Positions 15,537 through 23,387 of a stretch of DNA of 24,036 nt are shown here, in pieces. Every line of letters starts with the position of its first letter. Position 1 is the first letter of the stretch. The stretch is from a virus. Below the pieces are notes generated by a model, which had not been told where the DNA came from, ran no database searches, and was given only the letters and a program-made list of their open reading frames with translations. A program made the translations under genes and the position numbers. The DNA is taken from IMG/VR virus record IMGVR_UViG_3300002053_000080, positions 1 through 24,036 of that record; one strand, given 5' to 3'.

Positions 15537-15959
15537 TTATTTATAATACTTTAGTATTTTTTCTTTAAATATTAAGTTAGCCTCTTGCATAGTTCTCCAT
15601 AAGGCCCAACGCATGAATGGTAAAAATGCTGTCTTACCACTACTACTTGTTATAGTTCTAGGACTTTCTGGAGTTCCAACTCTTATATGTCTTGTTCCCC
15701 ATTCAAGGAAACGTGGATAGTCTTCTCCTCTTTCATTTTCAGCACTACACTCAAATATGAAAGAGAATTGGTTTATTATCTTAGCCTTAATGCTCTTTAC
15801 TAAAATTCCTTTTTTTCTTGGTGCTCTGTATTTTGCTCGATGTTCGGCTTTTTCAGCCAATGCTTTATTTAAGTCTCCCCTATCCAAAGCAGCTATCACT
15901 TTTTCATTTGCTTGGATAAATTCATTAAGTCCTCTAGTCCTCACTTTTATGTTTATCAT
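15537..15959 (-). CDS. HK97-gp10-like neck/tail-joining protein
   Basis: 140 aa, ATG at 15959 overlapping the portal stop by 26 bases, with CAGGA upstream. The fold signature RFLEWGTRHIRVGTPESP, then AFLPFMRWALWRTMQ, is that of the HK97 gp10-like group of head-tail joining proteins. Residues 1-60 hold basic helices and PRKKGILVKSIK. One cysteine. In HK97-type phages the gene usually follows the head-tail adaptor; here it directly follows the portal gene, many genes before the adaptor candidate. Confidence 0.7.
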   Translation of the reverse strand: MINIKVRTRGLNEFIQANEKVIAALDRGDLNKALAEKAEHRAKYRAPRKKGILVKSIKAKIINQFSFIFECSAENERGEDYPRFLEWGTRHIRVGTPESPRTITSSSGKTAFLPFMRWALWRTMQEANLIFKEKILKYYK

Positions 15960-17436
15960 TTTCCTGTTCTTCTATAATCTCTTTTCCTATTTTTCTTTCT
16001 TTTTCTATTTGAGCCTTTCTTTTCTCTATCATTAATTTTGCAGCAGCATCAAGATTAAATTTTTGTATGTCATGTTTATTTGGATTATTATCTTCATCCT
16101 CATCTTCATCGTCATCTGAAGGAATTTCAGGTTTTGGTTTTAATGGAGGCTGCTCAACTTTTTTAACCTTCACATCTTTATCCACTTGTAGCTCTATCTG
16201 TCCTTCATTGAATATTCTTCTAGCTTCTTCCATATCAATAAATCCTCCTACGCCTCTTACTCCATTTAATGCTTTTTCAGCGGCATCTACTCTTTTTGTA
16301 AGAATCTCAGCTTCAGATAACTCATCAATATAAATGGGATTCCAAATAATCTCATATTTGTCAAAACTTCTGCCTTTACTTTTTAATAATTTTGAATATA
16401 GACGTTCAAGTAGAGGATTGTATTCTAGTTCTTGGTCATCTTTTAAATCTTTAACGTAATCTCCAGTACCAATTTCTGCTCCAGTCACTTTTCCTACTTG
16501 TATGCCAGTCAATATATGAGTAGGCATGAAGAAAGCAGCAGCAATAGATAATATTAGATAATCATAAAAGGGTTTCGGGTCGATTGCCTCAGGTCTTATT
16601 GCCTGTATGTCTCCTTCTCTATGTATATACGCACTTGGATGTTCATCAGTCATTTTTTTCCATCTTTTCATATCGGCATCATTCATTTCCTCATCTTTTA
16701 TATCAAGCAGTCCGTGTGCAAACCAAGCAAGTATCTCTCCAGTTGCTATATCTACGTTCACATTTGATTTTATGATATTACGAAGCAAATTAACTTTAGA
16801 ATTTCCAAAAGGTCCAAATAATTCATCGCAGGGCATATCTATCACCCTATCTGGATGAATCCATTTGTCTTCATTATTGTTAGTATCTTCATAATGATAG
16901 TGTTTTATTGATTTTTCTTTGTAATAATCATTCTTGTATCCTATTTCTTTTATGTATTTACTGTTAAGTATTCTAAGTGAAAATGGAACAGCATTATCTG
17001 ATGGAGGGTCTTCTATAGTAGTATCAGCATCATTTTCAAATGTTATAAGAAGGTATCCATTTCCAGTTACATATGAAGCCACTACTAATTTTTCCCATAG
17101 TTTAGGAAGGTTATTCCTTTTTGTAAAGTTTCTTATATGATTTAAATCTTCAGAGATTGGTTTTTTAGTTTTATCAATATGCTCTATTCTATGCCAAGCT
17201 CTTATAGAGTCTTTAGCTTTCTTTCTTGCACCTTTCATGAATAAAGGACACTGCTCTGCTGCATTAATGCACTTTTCTACAGTAAGTTGACTGGTAAAAG
17301 GTTTTTCTCTACTAATGGGAGTATTGTCAGTTCCTTCCACCATATGTCTTTCTTTTTTTCCAACTTTAATCTCTTCTTTAGTCGGTGCGACATAATTTTT
17401 CCAAGCTTTTATTATATAATCTCCAAGTGTAGGCAT
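15934..17436 (-). CDS. Portal protein
   Basis: 500 aa from ATG at 17436, chosen over GTG at 17445 because AGGTGA (17442-17447) is an ideal site five bases before it and would itself overlap the GTG. Helices and strands follow the portal pattern: RIEHIDKTKKPISEDL, VTGNGYLLITFEN, then PKPFYDYLILSIAAAFFMPTHILTG near residues 280-300 and a GKVTGAEIGTGDYVKDL stretch of the DUF1073/portal type. The C terminus (about 440-500) is acidic, then basic. It forms the twelve-subunit ring for DNA entry. The gene follows the large terminase by stop/start proximity, as expected. Confidence 0.82.
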   Translation of the reverse strand: MPTLGDYIIKAWKNYVAPTKEEIKVGKKERHMVEGTDNTPISREKPFTSQLTVEKCINAAEQCPLFMKGARKKAKDSIRAWHRIEHIDKTKKPISEDLNHIRNFTKRNNLPKLWEKLVVASYVTGNGYLLITFENDADTTIEDPPSDNAVPFSLRILNSKYIKEIGYKNDYYKEKSIKHYHYEDTNNNEDKWIHPDRVIDMPCDELFGPFGNSKVNLLRNIIKSNVNVDIATGEILAWFAHGLLDIKDEEMNDADMKRWKKMTDEHPSAYIHREGDIQAIRPEAIDPKPFYDYLILSIAAAFFMPTHILTGIQVGKVTGAEIGTGDYVKDLKDDQELEYNPLLERLYSKLLKSKGRSFDKYEIIWNPIYIDELSEAEILTKRVDAAEKALNGVRGVGGFIDMEEARRIFNEGQIELQVDKDVKVKKVEQPPLKPKPEIPSDDDEDEDEDNNPNKHDIQKFNLDAAAKLMIEKRKAQIEKERKIGKEIIEEQENDKHKSED

Positions 17437-17441
17437 ATTTT

Positions 17442-17447
17442 TCACCT
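17442..17447 (-). promoter_or_regulatory. AGGTGA Shine-Dalgarno deciding the portal start
   Basis: AGGTGA contains the terminase stop (TAG at 17446-17448 shares its first bases) and sits five bases before ATG at 17436. The GTG at 17445 lies inside it and is therefore unlikely to be used. Confidence 0.7.
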
Positions 17448-18714
17448 AAAAATCCCACAAATCTCTTTTAGTGAATCCTAATAAATTTTCTCTTCTAAAA
17501 CTTCTGTAATCAGTAAGAGCATATCCTAAAGCATCAGGAGCGTGGTCATCCTCTTGTATAGGTTCTTCGGAATCTTTTTTCCAACGATATGCTTCCATTT
17601 CTCTTATTAAATTAGGACATTCATTAATATCAATATGAAGCATATCATTTTTTAGTAAACCTCTGATTTTTCCGATTCTAGCACTAACATTTCTCTCTGA
17701 TTTTTCACAATTAACTTTTAAATCTTTAGTTTGTAGTATTAAATCAGGTTGAGAAGCATCAACGAAAACTTTTTTTGCTTCAAATTCTTTATAAAACTCA
17801 GCTATCTTTTTTGCCACTTGTGGCGTTGTAGCTCCACGTTTGTACCATTCTTTAATTACATAAACATGCTTATCTGATGTGATTCCTGTTACAAGAACAC
17901 AAGAAGGATTCTTATTTCCCCAATCTACTCCTATGTTTATATACTTAAAATTTTTAAAGTTTGTGTAATCTCCAGTATGCTTATTAATATTGAAATCTTT
18001 ATATATTTGTCCTGAATAAGCTCCCCATCTTCCATTGAGAAATCTTAATATCCAATCTTCATCTAAATTATCTTCTAAGTTTTTTATATACTTTTTATAT
18101 TGAGGAAGCAATATATTGTCATATGTTGTAGTCTCTATAGTGTAATATTCTTCAGTTGCTTTCTTATAGAAATGCTTGTAAATCCAATGTGACTGTGCAC
18201 CAGGATTTGTAGTCAATAAAATAAATGGATTTTTAATATGACCACCTGAAATTCTTTGCATTAATTGGTGAAAAATCTCCTCATTCATCTCAATTGGTTC
18301 ATCTAATATTACAAAATCTAGAGTCTTTCCTCTGATTTTTTGTTCTTGCTCACAATGTCTAAACACAATTTCAGAACCATTATAAAAAATTGCTTTCATA
18401 TCTCCTTTACTATATCTCATTGCCACAAGTGTAATGGGAATATTATTTTTATCCAGTATATCTTGATAGTATTTTAATTCCTGTTCAAATACTTTAAATA
18501 CTACATCACTTAATTGTGTGGTCGTAAGAGAACCTATGAATCCTTGACAACCAGGATTTTCAATACAAGTTTGAATAGCTATATGGTCAGCAATAAGAGT
18601 TTTTCCTGCTCTAACCGCTCCTGAATACAGCACATAGCGATATTTTTTGACCGCTTCCATTGTTTCTATTTGTTTTGGCAAAAATTCTCTACCAAGCTCT
18701 GCGATAATATTCAA
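17446..18714 (-). CDS. terL: Terminase large subunit
   Basis: 422 aa. Start is TTG at 18714 behind GGGTGGGTAA, a near-perfect anti-16S match. ATPase: Walker A G32-x4-GKT (SGAVRAGKT), Walker B VILDEP with D138/E139, and TTNP (168-171) as coupling motif. Nuclease: D264 in NIGVDWG, D319 in VFVDA, D394 in DHAPDALGYA, the three acidic residues of the RNase H-like DNA-cutting domain. Length is typical. It packages concatemeric DNA into the prohead through the portal. It is the first gene of the late operon and faces a divergent promoter region. Confident. Confidence 0.95.
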   Translation of the reverse strand: MNIIAELGREFLPKQIETMEAVKKYRYVLYSGAVRAGKTLIADHIAIQTCIENPGCQGFIGSLTTTQLSDVVFKVFEQELKYYQDILDKNNIPITLVAMRYSKGDMKAIFYNGSEIVFRHCEQEQKIRGKTLDFVILDEPIEMNEEIFHQLMQRISGGHIKNPFILLTTNPGAQSHWIYKHFYKKATEEYYTIETTTYDNILLPQYKKYIKNLEDNLDEDWILRFLNGRWGAYSGQIYKDFNINKHTGDYTNFKNFKYINIGVDWGNKNPSCVLVTGITSDKHVYVIKEWYKRGATTPQVAKKIAEFYKEFEAKKVFVDASQPDLILQTKDLKVNCEKSERNVSARIGKIRGLLKNDMLHIDINECPNLIREMEAYRWKKDSEEPIQEDDHAPDALGYALTDYRSFRRENLLGFTKRDLWDF

Positions 18715-18799
18715 TTACCCACCCTTTCCCGAAATTCTGTTTCGCTCCAATTAATTTTATTTTATGCTAATAATATAAGGTGGTAAATAAAAATTTTAG

Positions 18800-18816
18800 T
18801 ATATAAATGTTTCTGA
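18800..18816 (-). promoter_or_regulatory. Late promoter: archaeal BRE/TATA (leftward)
   Basis: Minus strand AGAAACATTTATATA: TATA box TTTATATA (18807-18800) with an A-rich BRE-like GAAAC on its upstream side. Expected start is about 18775, leaving a leader of roughly 60 bases that contains GGGTGGGT before the TTG of terminase. Confidence 0.6.
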
Positions 18817-18826
18817 AATGCAACAA

Positions 18827-18844
18827 AAAGAAAGGCTTTAAATA
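18827..18844 (+). promoter_or_regulatory. Early promoter: archaeal BRE/TATA (rightward)
   Basis: TTTAAATA at 18837-18844 with a purine-rich BRE-like AAAGAAAGG upstream. The usual 26-base spacing puts the start near 18866, so mRNA would begin only about five bases before ATG 18871: a leaderless or almost leaderless message. Confidence 0.6.
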
Positions 18845-18870
18845 GGATAAAAAACATATATAGTGAGTAG

Positions 18871-19335
18871 ATGACAACTTTACAAGAAAAACGATGGCAA
18901 GCGGAATTAGAAATAATTAAAAAATTAAATAGAATACCATCTTGCCGAGATATGCAAAAGATTTTGAAAGATAATTATGGTATTATTGCTAACCATAACA
19001 CTATTAATACCGATTTGAAAAAAGATTTAGAATCATTAACTAAAGAAGAATATAATAATCAAAAATCTGGAATTTTAAAAATGTTAGAGGATGAGATAGA
19101 AATAGCTCATGGAATAGCAACAGTCGCACAAGATGAACCAGGAATACAATTAAAAGCTATGAATACAGTAGCTAAACTTTCAAAAGTTAAAACTGAAATT
19201 TTGATACAATTTAGAAAAGCACAATCTCAAATATCTAAAGAGGAAAAACCTGAAATAAATATTTTTATAGGTAAACCGAAAGAAGTGGATATGAAAAAAT
19301 TTAATAAATTAGAAGGAGCAGTAAAAGATGAATAA
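18871..19335 (+). CDS. HTH protein, candidate terminase small subunit
   Basis: 154 aa, first gene of the rightward operon. The N terminus (about 5-75) looks like a helix-turn-helix (LNRIPSCRDMQKILKDNYG followed by IIANHNTINTDLKKDL), then coiled coil to about residue 130 and a C-terminal tail. HTH plus oligomerising helices of about 150 aa is the layout of small terminase subunits, and the gene stands head to head with terL. It could equally be a transcription regulator acting on the shared promoter region. Start has only a weak GTGAG four bases upstream, consistent with a near-leaderless mRNA. No enzymatic motif. Confidence 0.65.
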   Translation: MTTLQEKRWQAELEIIKKLNRIPSCRDMQKILKDNYGIIANHNTINTDLKKDLESLTKEEYNNQKSGILKMLEDEIEIAHGIATVAQDEPGIQLKAMNTVAKLSKVKTEILIQFRKAQSQISKEEKPEINIFIGKPKEVDMKKFNKLEGAVKDE

Positions 19336-19549
19336 AATAATAGACAAACTTTTAGGATATTTACCTGTATCCAGAAAAACATATCAAAGAGATATGGAAA
19401 ATTTAATGATAGTTATTAAAGGACTACAACAAACTGAAATTCAACATGCTCAAATAGAAATGAATCTTTTACAAAATATAAATGCGCTACAAGCTAAAAA
19501 AGGAAAAAATAATAATGAAAAATCTAAAGATGATATAGCTTTCGGGTGA
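19328..19549 (+). CDS. Small coiled-coil protein, unknown
   Basis: 73 aa, overlapping the end of the HTH gene by eight bases, with GGAGC nine bases upstream. Hydrophilic and helical with heptad-like Leu/Ile spacing and a Gln-rich middle (VIKGLQQTEIQHAQIEMNLL), then a Lys/Asn-rich tail. No family recognised. Overlap suggests it is made together with the HTH protein and may associate with it. Confidence 0.55.
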   Translation: MNKIIDKLLGYLPVSRKTYQRDMENLMIVIKGLQQTEIQHAQIEMNLLQNINALQAKKGKNNNEKSKDDIAFG

Positions 19550-19553
19550 ATAA

Positions 19554-20231
19554 ATGAGACCTAATCCACATTTAATGAAAAAGAAAGAGTTAGTAAAATA
19601 TATGACAGGCAGATGTAAACATTGTCATACTTATGCTGAACATCCTAATTGTTGGTTTTTAGAACAAAATAAAAAACCAAGAGTAGGGTACATAGATATA
19701 GAAACTAGCAACCTTGATGCAAATTATGGTATAATAATAACTTATTGTATCTATGATGATATGAATAACTCAATAATAGAAAATACTATTAATTTAGAAG
19801 ATATAAGAAAAGGGCTTTTTGACAAAAATTTATGCATACAACTTATAGAAGATATACTTAAATTTGATATTCTTAAAGGTTACTATTCTACATTATTTGA
19901 TATTCCTTTTATTCGTTCAAGATGCCTCAAATGGAAATTAAATTTTCCAATATATAAGACTATTGACCATAAGGATATTTATTACATGGTTAAAAGACTA
20001 CTTAAACTTAATAAAAATTCTTTAGAAGTAGCTGCAAGGTTTTTAAAACTCCCAGGTGAAAAAACTCATGTAGATGGAGATACTTGGATGCAATCTTTAA
20101 TGTGTGATGGTAAAATACAGAAAGAGTCTTTAAAAAAGATTCTTGACCATAACAGAGAAGATGTGATACTTACAAGAAACGCAGATTACCAATTAAAGGA
20201 ATTTGATAGAGGCATAGTGAAATCTATATAG
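19554..20231 (+). CDS. DEDD 3'-5' exonuclease (RNase H-like) with N-terminal zinc knuckle
   Basis: 225 aa, ATG with GGTGA four bases upstream. Exonuclease motifs: D48-x-E50 in VGYIDIETS, D116 in GYYSTLFDIPF, and H199-x3-D203 in DHNREDVI, the DEDD set of DnaQ-like and PF13482-like enzymes. Before it, C21, C24, H30 and C33 (CKHCHTYAEHPNC) look like a zinc site. It degrades single-stranded 3' ends and probably proofreads or processes replication intermediates. It precedes the primase-helicase in the same operon. No polymerase domain is attached. High confidence in the fold, lower in the exact role. Confidence 0.85.
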   Translation: MRPNPHLMKKKELVKYMTGRCKHCHTYAEHPNCWFLEQNKKPRVGYIDIETSNLDANYGIIITYCIYDDMNNSIIENTINLEDIRKGLFDKNLCIQLIEDILKFDILKGYYSTLFDIPFIRSRCLKWKLNFPIYKTIDHKDIYYMVKRLLKLNKNSLEVAARFLKLPGEKTHVDGDTWMQSLMCDGKIQKESLKKILDHNREDVILTRNADYQLKEFDRGIVKSI

Positions 20232-20238
20232 GTGGGGC

Positions 20239-20517
20239 ATGGATAAAATAGCCTGTGAGCGCTGTTCTATAAAAATAGTAAAGACCAGTAACAGCCAAAA
20301 ATACTGCAAATCTTGTGCTTATATCGTAAAACTTGAAACTGGACGGGTCTTTCAACAAAAGAGACGCATCAAAGAAGAAGGAACCCTAGGGCCTCATCCA
20401 ATAAAAAATAAAAACGGTATCATTAATTTTAAAGCTGAACATAAGGCCATTTTTGGTTCTATAATAGATACTACTGAAGAAATATGTCATAAGAAAAAGA
20501 GGGAATATTTAGAATGA
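20239..20517 (+). CDS. Small zinc-ribbon protein (92 aa)
   Basis: 92 aa, ATG with AGGTGGGG immediately upstream. C6-x2-C9 and C23-x2-C26 form a zinc ribbon; then a basic region (QQKRRIKEEGTLGPHPIKNK) and an acidic/basic helical end (EHKAIF...KKKREYLE). It overlaps the primase gene start (stop TGA shares ATGA with the next ATG), so the two are probably translated together. Likely a nucleic-acid-binding accessory of replication; function unknown. Confidence 0.7.
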   Translation: MDKIACERCSIKIVKTSNSQKYCKSCAYIVKLETGRVFQQKRRIKEEGTLGPHPIKNKNGIINFKAEHKAIFGSIIDTTEEICHKKKREYLE

Positions 20518-22664
20518 TTGAATTACCTAAACAATTAAAAAACAAAAAATTTAGATTTATAAAAATAGCCGAAGGGGCAAAAAAGCCAATTGAGGGTGAC
20601 TGGGCAGTTGAGAGTAATTATCGCTACAACGAAAAAGACTTTGTAAAATACCTCAAGACTGCTAAAAGTTATGGGGTAGTCTGCAATTTCGATAACCTTG
20701 TAATCGTAGATATAGAGAACAGTGATGATAAGAGCCTTATCAATATAGCATATACAGTCCTTCCTAAGACGTTTACGGTAAAAACAGGCAATGGTGGAGT
20801 GCACCTTTATTACCGTGTCAAGGATTTGAACAAACGGGTCTTATTGGTTAAAGATGGAAGACATTATGGCGAAATACAATCTAAGGGCAACCAATGTCTT
20901 GGACCAGGCAGTTTGCACCCATCAGGCAATACTTATGATATAGAAATAAATAACGATATAAAAACAATAGATAAAGATGAGTTGCTAAAATATCTAGATG
21001 GCTATATCGAAGAACAAAAATTTGTCATAAATACTGCCGGTGGTATGAACTGGGACATTTCAAAATTATTAAAATATTGCCCAAAATTAGGCAGCACAGA
21101 TGGGAAAAAATACAGAGGACCACATCCAGTACACGGAAGTTCTAAAGGTGAAAAAGGCTCTAATTTCGAAATTGATATAGAAGAGAATACTTGGTATTGT
21201 TTTAGGTGTCATATAGGTGGAGACGCAGTGTCGTTAATCGCAATGTTGGAGGGTTTGGTAAAAATCGAAGATACTTGTCCGTCAAAAGAAACCGTCAGAA
21301 AAGAGTTTTTAGCCATAAAGAAAGTTGGCATAGAGAAATATGGCTATGAAGATAATTATAGACCAAATATATTCAAGCATGAAGGAAAAAAGAAAAAACT
21401 GAATACCGAAGAGATAGCTAAGTATCTGCAAGGACAAATATCGTTCATAGCCATAGAAGATGCCACTGGACGGGCCACACACATTTACGCTTATCAAGAT
21501 GGTTATTATAAATTAAATGGTGAAAGTATCCTGCGTACCATGGTAAAAAAATTATTTATAGAACAAAAAGTACTTTGGTCTACATATCATGAAAATGAGA
21601 TAGTAAATTATATAAAAACAGATAAAACCATAAACAGAAATACTATTAGAATAAACCCAAATTTGATTAATCTAAATAATGGTATTTATAATATAGAAAC
21701 TAAAAAACTTGAGAAGCATTCACCAAGGCATTATTTTTTATACAAAATTCCATGGGATTACAAACCACAGGCCAAATTGACCGATAAAATATTGAATTAT
21801 TTTAATTCTACATTTAATAAAAATAAATATATTAAATTTACACAAGAGTTATTTGGATATTGCCTTTATGCTAGATATAACTATCATGGATTGTTTTATT
21901 TATATGGTACAGGTGGAAATGGCAAAACAGTATGGCTAAAATTATTAGAACATTTATTAGGCGAAGAAAATATAACTAATAAATCTATAGGTTCATTAAT
22001 GAGCAATAGATTCGTAACTGCACAATTATATGGTAAACTTTTAAATTCATGCGGAGAACTATCTGGGTATGTATTAGACCATACTGATATGTTAAAACGC
22101 CTAACCGCTGGAGAAAGAATAGAGGCAGAGTTTAAAGGCAAAGATGGTTTTGATTTTCCTAACTATGCTAAAATTATCACGGCGTGTAACTCAATACCTG
22201 AGTCTCTGGATAAAACTGATGGTTGGTATGATAGACAATATATATTGCCATTTTTGAAAAAATTTAGGTACACCAAACAACAAGACTTAAACTTGATTCA
22301 AAAGCTAATAACCAAAGAAGGGATGGAAGGATTGCTAGTTTGGGCGCTTGATGGCTTACATAGGCTACTGTCAGAAAAAAAGTTTACTTATCAAATTAAT
22401 AAAAAAGATGTGTATTTGATGTACCAAGAAAACACTAAATATTTCATCAAGGCTCAATATGAACATACAAATCTCAATGAATATATATTAGTGGACGATA
22501 TACGAAAAGACTACGAGACTTGGTGTAAGGACAATGACATACCGGCAGACAGCAACGAGTCTTTGTCCAGGTCATTCAGATATTATAGTTATCCAAGTCC
22601 ACAGATGATGTCAATAAACAACAAAAAAGTGTATGTTAGATGTGGAATAAAAAAGGTGTTATAA
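20514..22664 (+). CDS. Primase-helicase: PrimPol + zinc finger + SF3 (D5-like) helicase
   Basis: 716 aa. Residues about 1-170 are an archaeo-eukaryotic/PrimPol primase: D66-x-E68 in VIVDIEN, H97 in GNGGVHLYY, and the GPGSLHPSG loop. Residues about 190-250 carry a CHC2-like zinc finger (GPHPVHGS with H204/H207, then WYCFRC with C229 and C232). From about 300 on is a D5/SF3 helicase: Walker A GTGGNGKT (465-472), NSCGEL as Walker B region, and the sensor motif CNSIP...TDGWYDR. A winged-helix-like end follows. It primes and unwinds at the viral origin. The overlapping zinc-ribbon and neighbouring exonuclease look like its partners. No DNA polymerase gene is in the window. Confidence 0.9.
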   Translation: MIELPKQLKNKKFRFIKIAEGAKKPIEGDWAVESNYRYNEKDFVKYLKTAKSYGVVCNFDNLVIVDIENSDDKSLINIAYTVLPKTFTVKTGNGGVHLYYRVKDLNKRVLLVKDGRHYGEIQSKGNQCLGPGSLHPSGNTYDIEINNDIKTIDKDELLKYLDGYIEEQKFVINTAGGMNWDISKLLKYCPKLGSTDGKKYRGPHPVHGSSKGEKGSNFEIDIEENTWYCFRCHIGGDAVSLIAMLEGLVKIEDTCPSKETVRKEFLAIKKVGIEKYGYEDNYRPNIFKHEGKKKKLNTEEIAKYLQGQISFIAIEDATGRATHIYAYQDGYYKLNGESILRTMVKKLFIEQKVLWSTYHENEIVNYIKTDKTINRNTIRINPNLINLNNGIYNIETKKLEKHSPRHYFLYKIPWDYKPQAKLTDKILNYFNSTFNKNKYIKFTQELFGYCLYARYNYHGLFYLYGTGGNGKTVWLKLLEHLLGEENITNKSIGSLMSNRFVTAQLYGKLLNSCGELSGYVLDHTDMLKRLTAGERIEAEFKGKDGFDFPNYAKIITACNSIPESLDKTDGWYDRQYILPFLKKFRYTKQQDLNLIQKLITKEGMEGLLVWALDGLHRLLSEKKFTYQINKKDVYLMYQENTKYFIKAQYEHTNLNEYILVDDIRKDYETWCKDNDIPADSNESLSRSFRYYSYPSPQMMSINNKKVYVRCGIKKVL

Positions 22665-22907
22665 ATGGGAGAATGCAGTAATTGTAAAAAGAAAATAGAA
22701 TATAATAAGTTCAAGCGTTATCGTGGTAAAATTCTTTGTTATAATTGCTATGATACAAGACTTGAACGAAAAAAAGCCAAAAGAATAGCAGCAGAATTAG
22801 AGAAAACGGTGAAGGAAAAAGAGATAGACGTTTCTGCGTTGACGAAGGATTACAGTCCATTTGAAGAGGCCAAAAAAACTGAAGAAGAGGTTACTGATAA
22901 TGGCTGA
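22665..22907 (+). CDS. Small zinc-ribbon protein (80 aa)
   Basis: 80 aa, ATG adjacent to the primase stop with AGGTGT six bases upstream. C4-x2-C7 and C25-x2-C28 form a four-Cys zinc site, followed by a charged coiled coil (RLERKKAKRIAAELEKTVKE). Family unknown. Probably nucleic-acid or protein binding; part of the early operon. Confidence 0.65.
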   Translation: MGECSNCKKKIEYNKFKRYRGKILCYNCYDTRLERKKAKRIAAELEKTVKEKEIDVSALTKDYSPFEEAKKTEEEVTDNG

Positions 22908-23070
22908 AGTTTACAGTATTTCTAAAATATCTAGAATGATTTGTGCTTATTGTGGAAAAGAGATAGAGATGTTCTCTAAATACTATAAGCACGATAAGAC
23001 AGGAATCATAGTGCACAAGAAATGTTTAAAAAAGTTTATAAAGAGGGAAAATAAAAATGAAGGAAGTTGA
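22900..23070 (+). CDS. Small zinc-finger protein (56 aa)
   Basis: 56 aa from ATG at 22900 (MAEVYSISK), preferred to the longer TTG reading from 22861 because it lies in the GATAATGG stop/start overlap and has GAGGTTA upstream. C15-x2-C18, then H39-x2-C42, suggests a single zinc site; the rest is Lys-rich. Overlaps its neighbours on both sides. Function unknown. Confidence 0.6.
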   Translation: MAEVYSISKISRMICAYCGKEIEMFSKYYKHDKTGIIVHKKCLKKFIKRENKNEGS

Positions 23071-23272
23071 ATTTAATTATCTTGGAGTATTAAACGAAAC
23101 TGAGCAACTCGTGGTATTTACCACTATATACAATAAAAAATCTTATGGTGTATGTATAATTTTAAATACTGCTTTACCTGAAGAAATACAGGATGTCCAG
23201 ATACGAAAAACGATTAAAAAGCTTGAATCAATGAAGACTAAAGATGCAAAAAAAGCTATTGAAATGTCCTAA
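23057..23272 (+). CDS. Unknown small protein (71 aa)
   Basis: 71 aa, ATG with GAGGGA upstream, overlapping the zinc-finger gene by 14 bases. Short alpha/beta with a strand-rich first half (FNYLGVLNETEQLVVFTTIY; YGVCIILNTAL) and a basic helical end. One cysteine. No recognised domain. Probably a small regulatory or accessory factor of the early operon. Confidence 0.55.
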   Translation: MKEVEFNYLGVLNETEQLVVFTTIYNKKSYGVCIILNTALPEEIQDVQIRKTIKKLESMKTKDAKKAIEMS

Positions 23273-23387
23273 ATGCAAAGGTCCTATGGTTTGGTTTGAG
23301 GACACTCTGCTTTGCATCAAATGTGACAATAATGTGATAAGGGAATTGGCTCAAGATAGAGAAGATAAAAAGAGAGGATATTATTAA
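23244..23387 (+). CDS. Zinc-ribbon protein (47 aa) overlapping the next gene start
   Basis: 47 aa in an overlapping frame: ATG at 23244 lies in the preceding ORF and TAA at 23385-23387 shares its last base with the cysteine synthase ATG. C8-x2-C11 and C24-x2-C27 (CPKC and CIKC) give a clear zinc ribbon, followed by a charged helix (IRELAQDREDKKRGYY). No strong Shine-Dalgarno, so translation may be coupled to the upstream gene. Its tight joint with the synthase argues that both are viral. Confidence 0.6.
   Translation: MQKKLLKCPKCKGPMVWFEDTLLCIKCDNNVIRELAQDREDKKRGYY

Noticed and set aside
18715-18870. Bacterial -35/-10 promoters in the divergent gap
   Set aside because: No well-spaced pair found; TATA/BRE boxes fit better on both strands, though AT-rich DNA makes this less than certain.
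20535-22141. Minus-strand ORFs within the primase-helicase
   Set aside because: Antisense shadows with no start signals.
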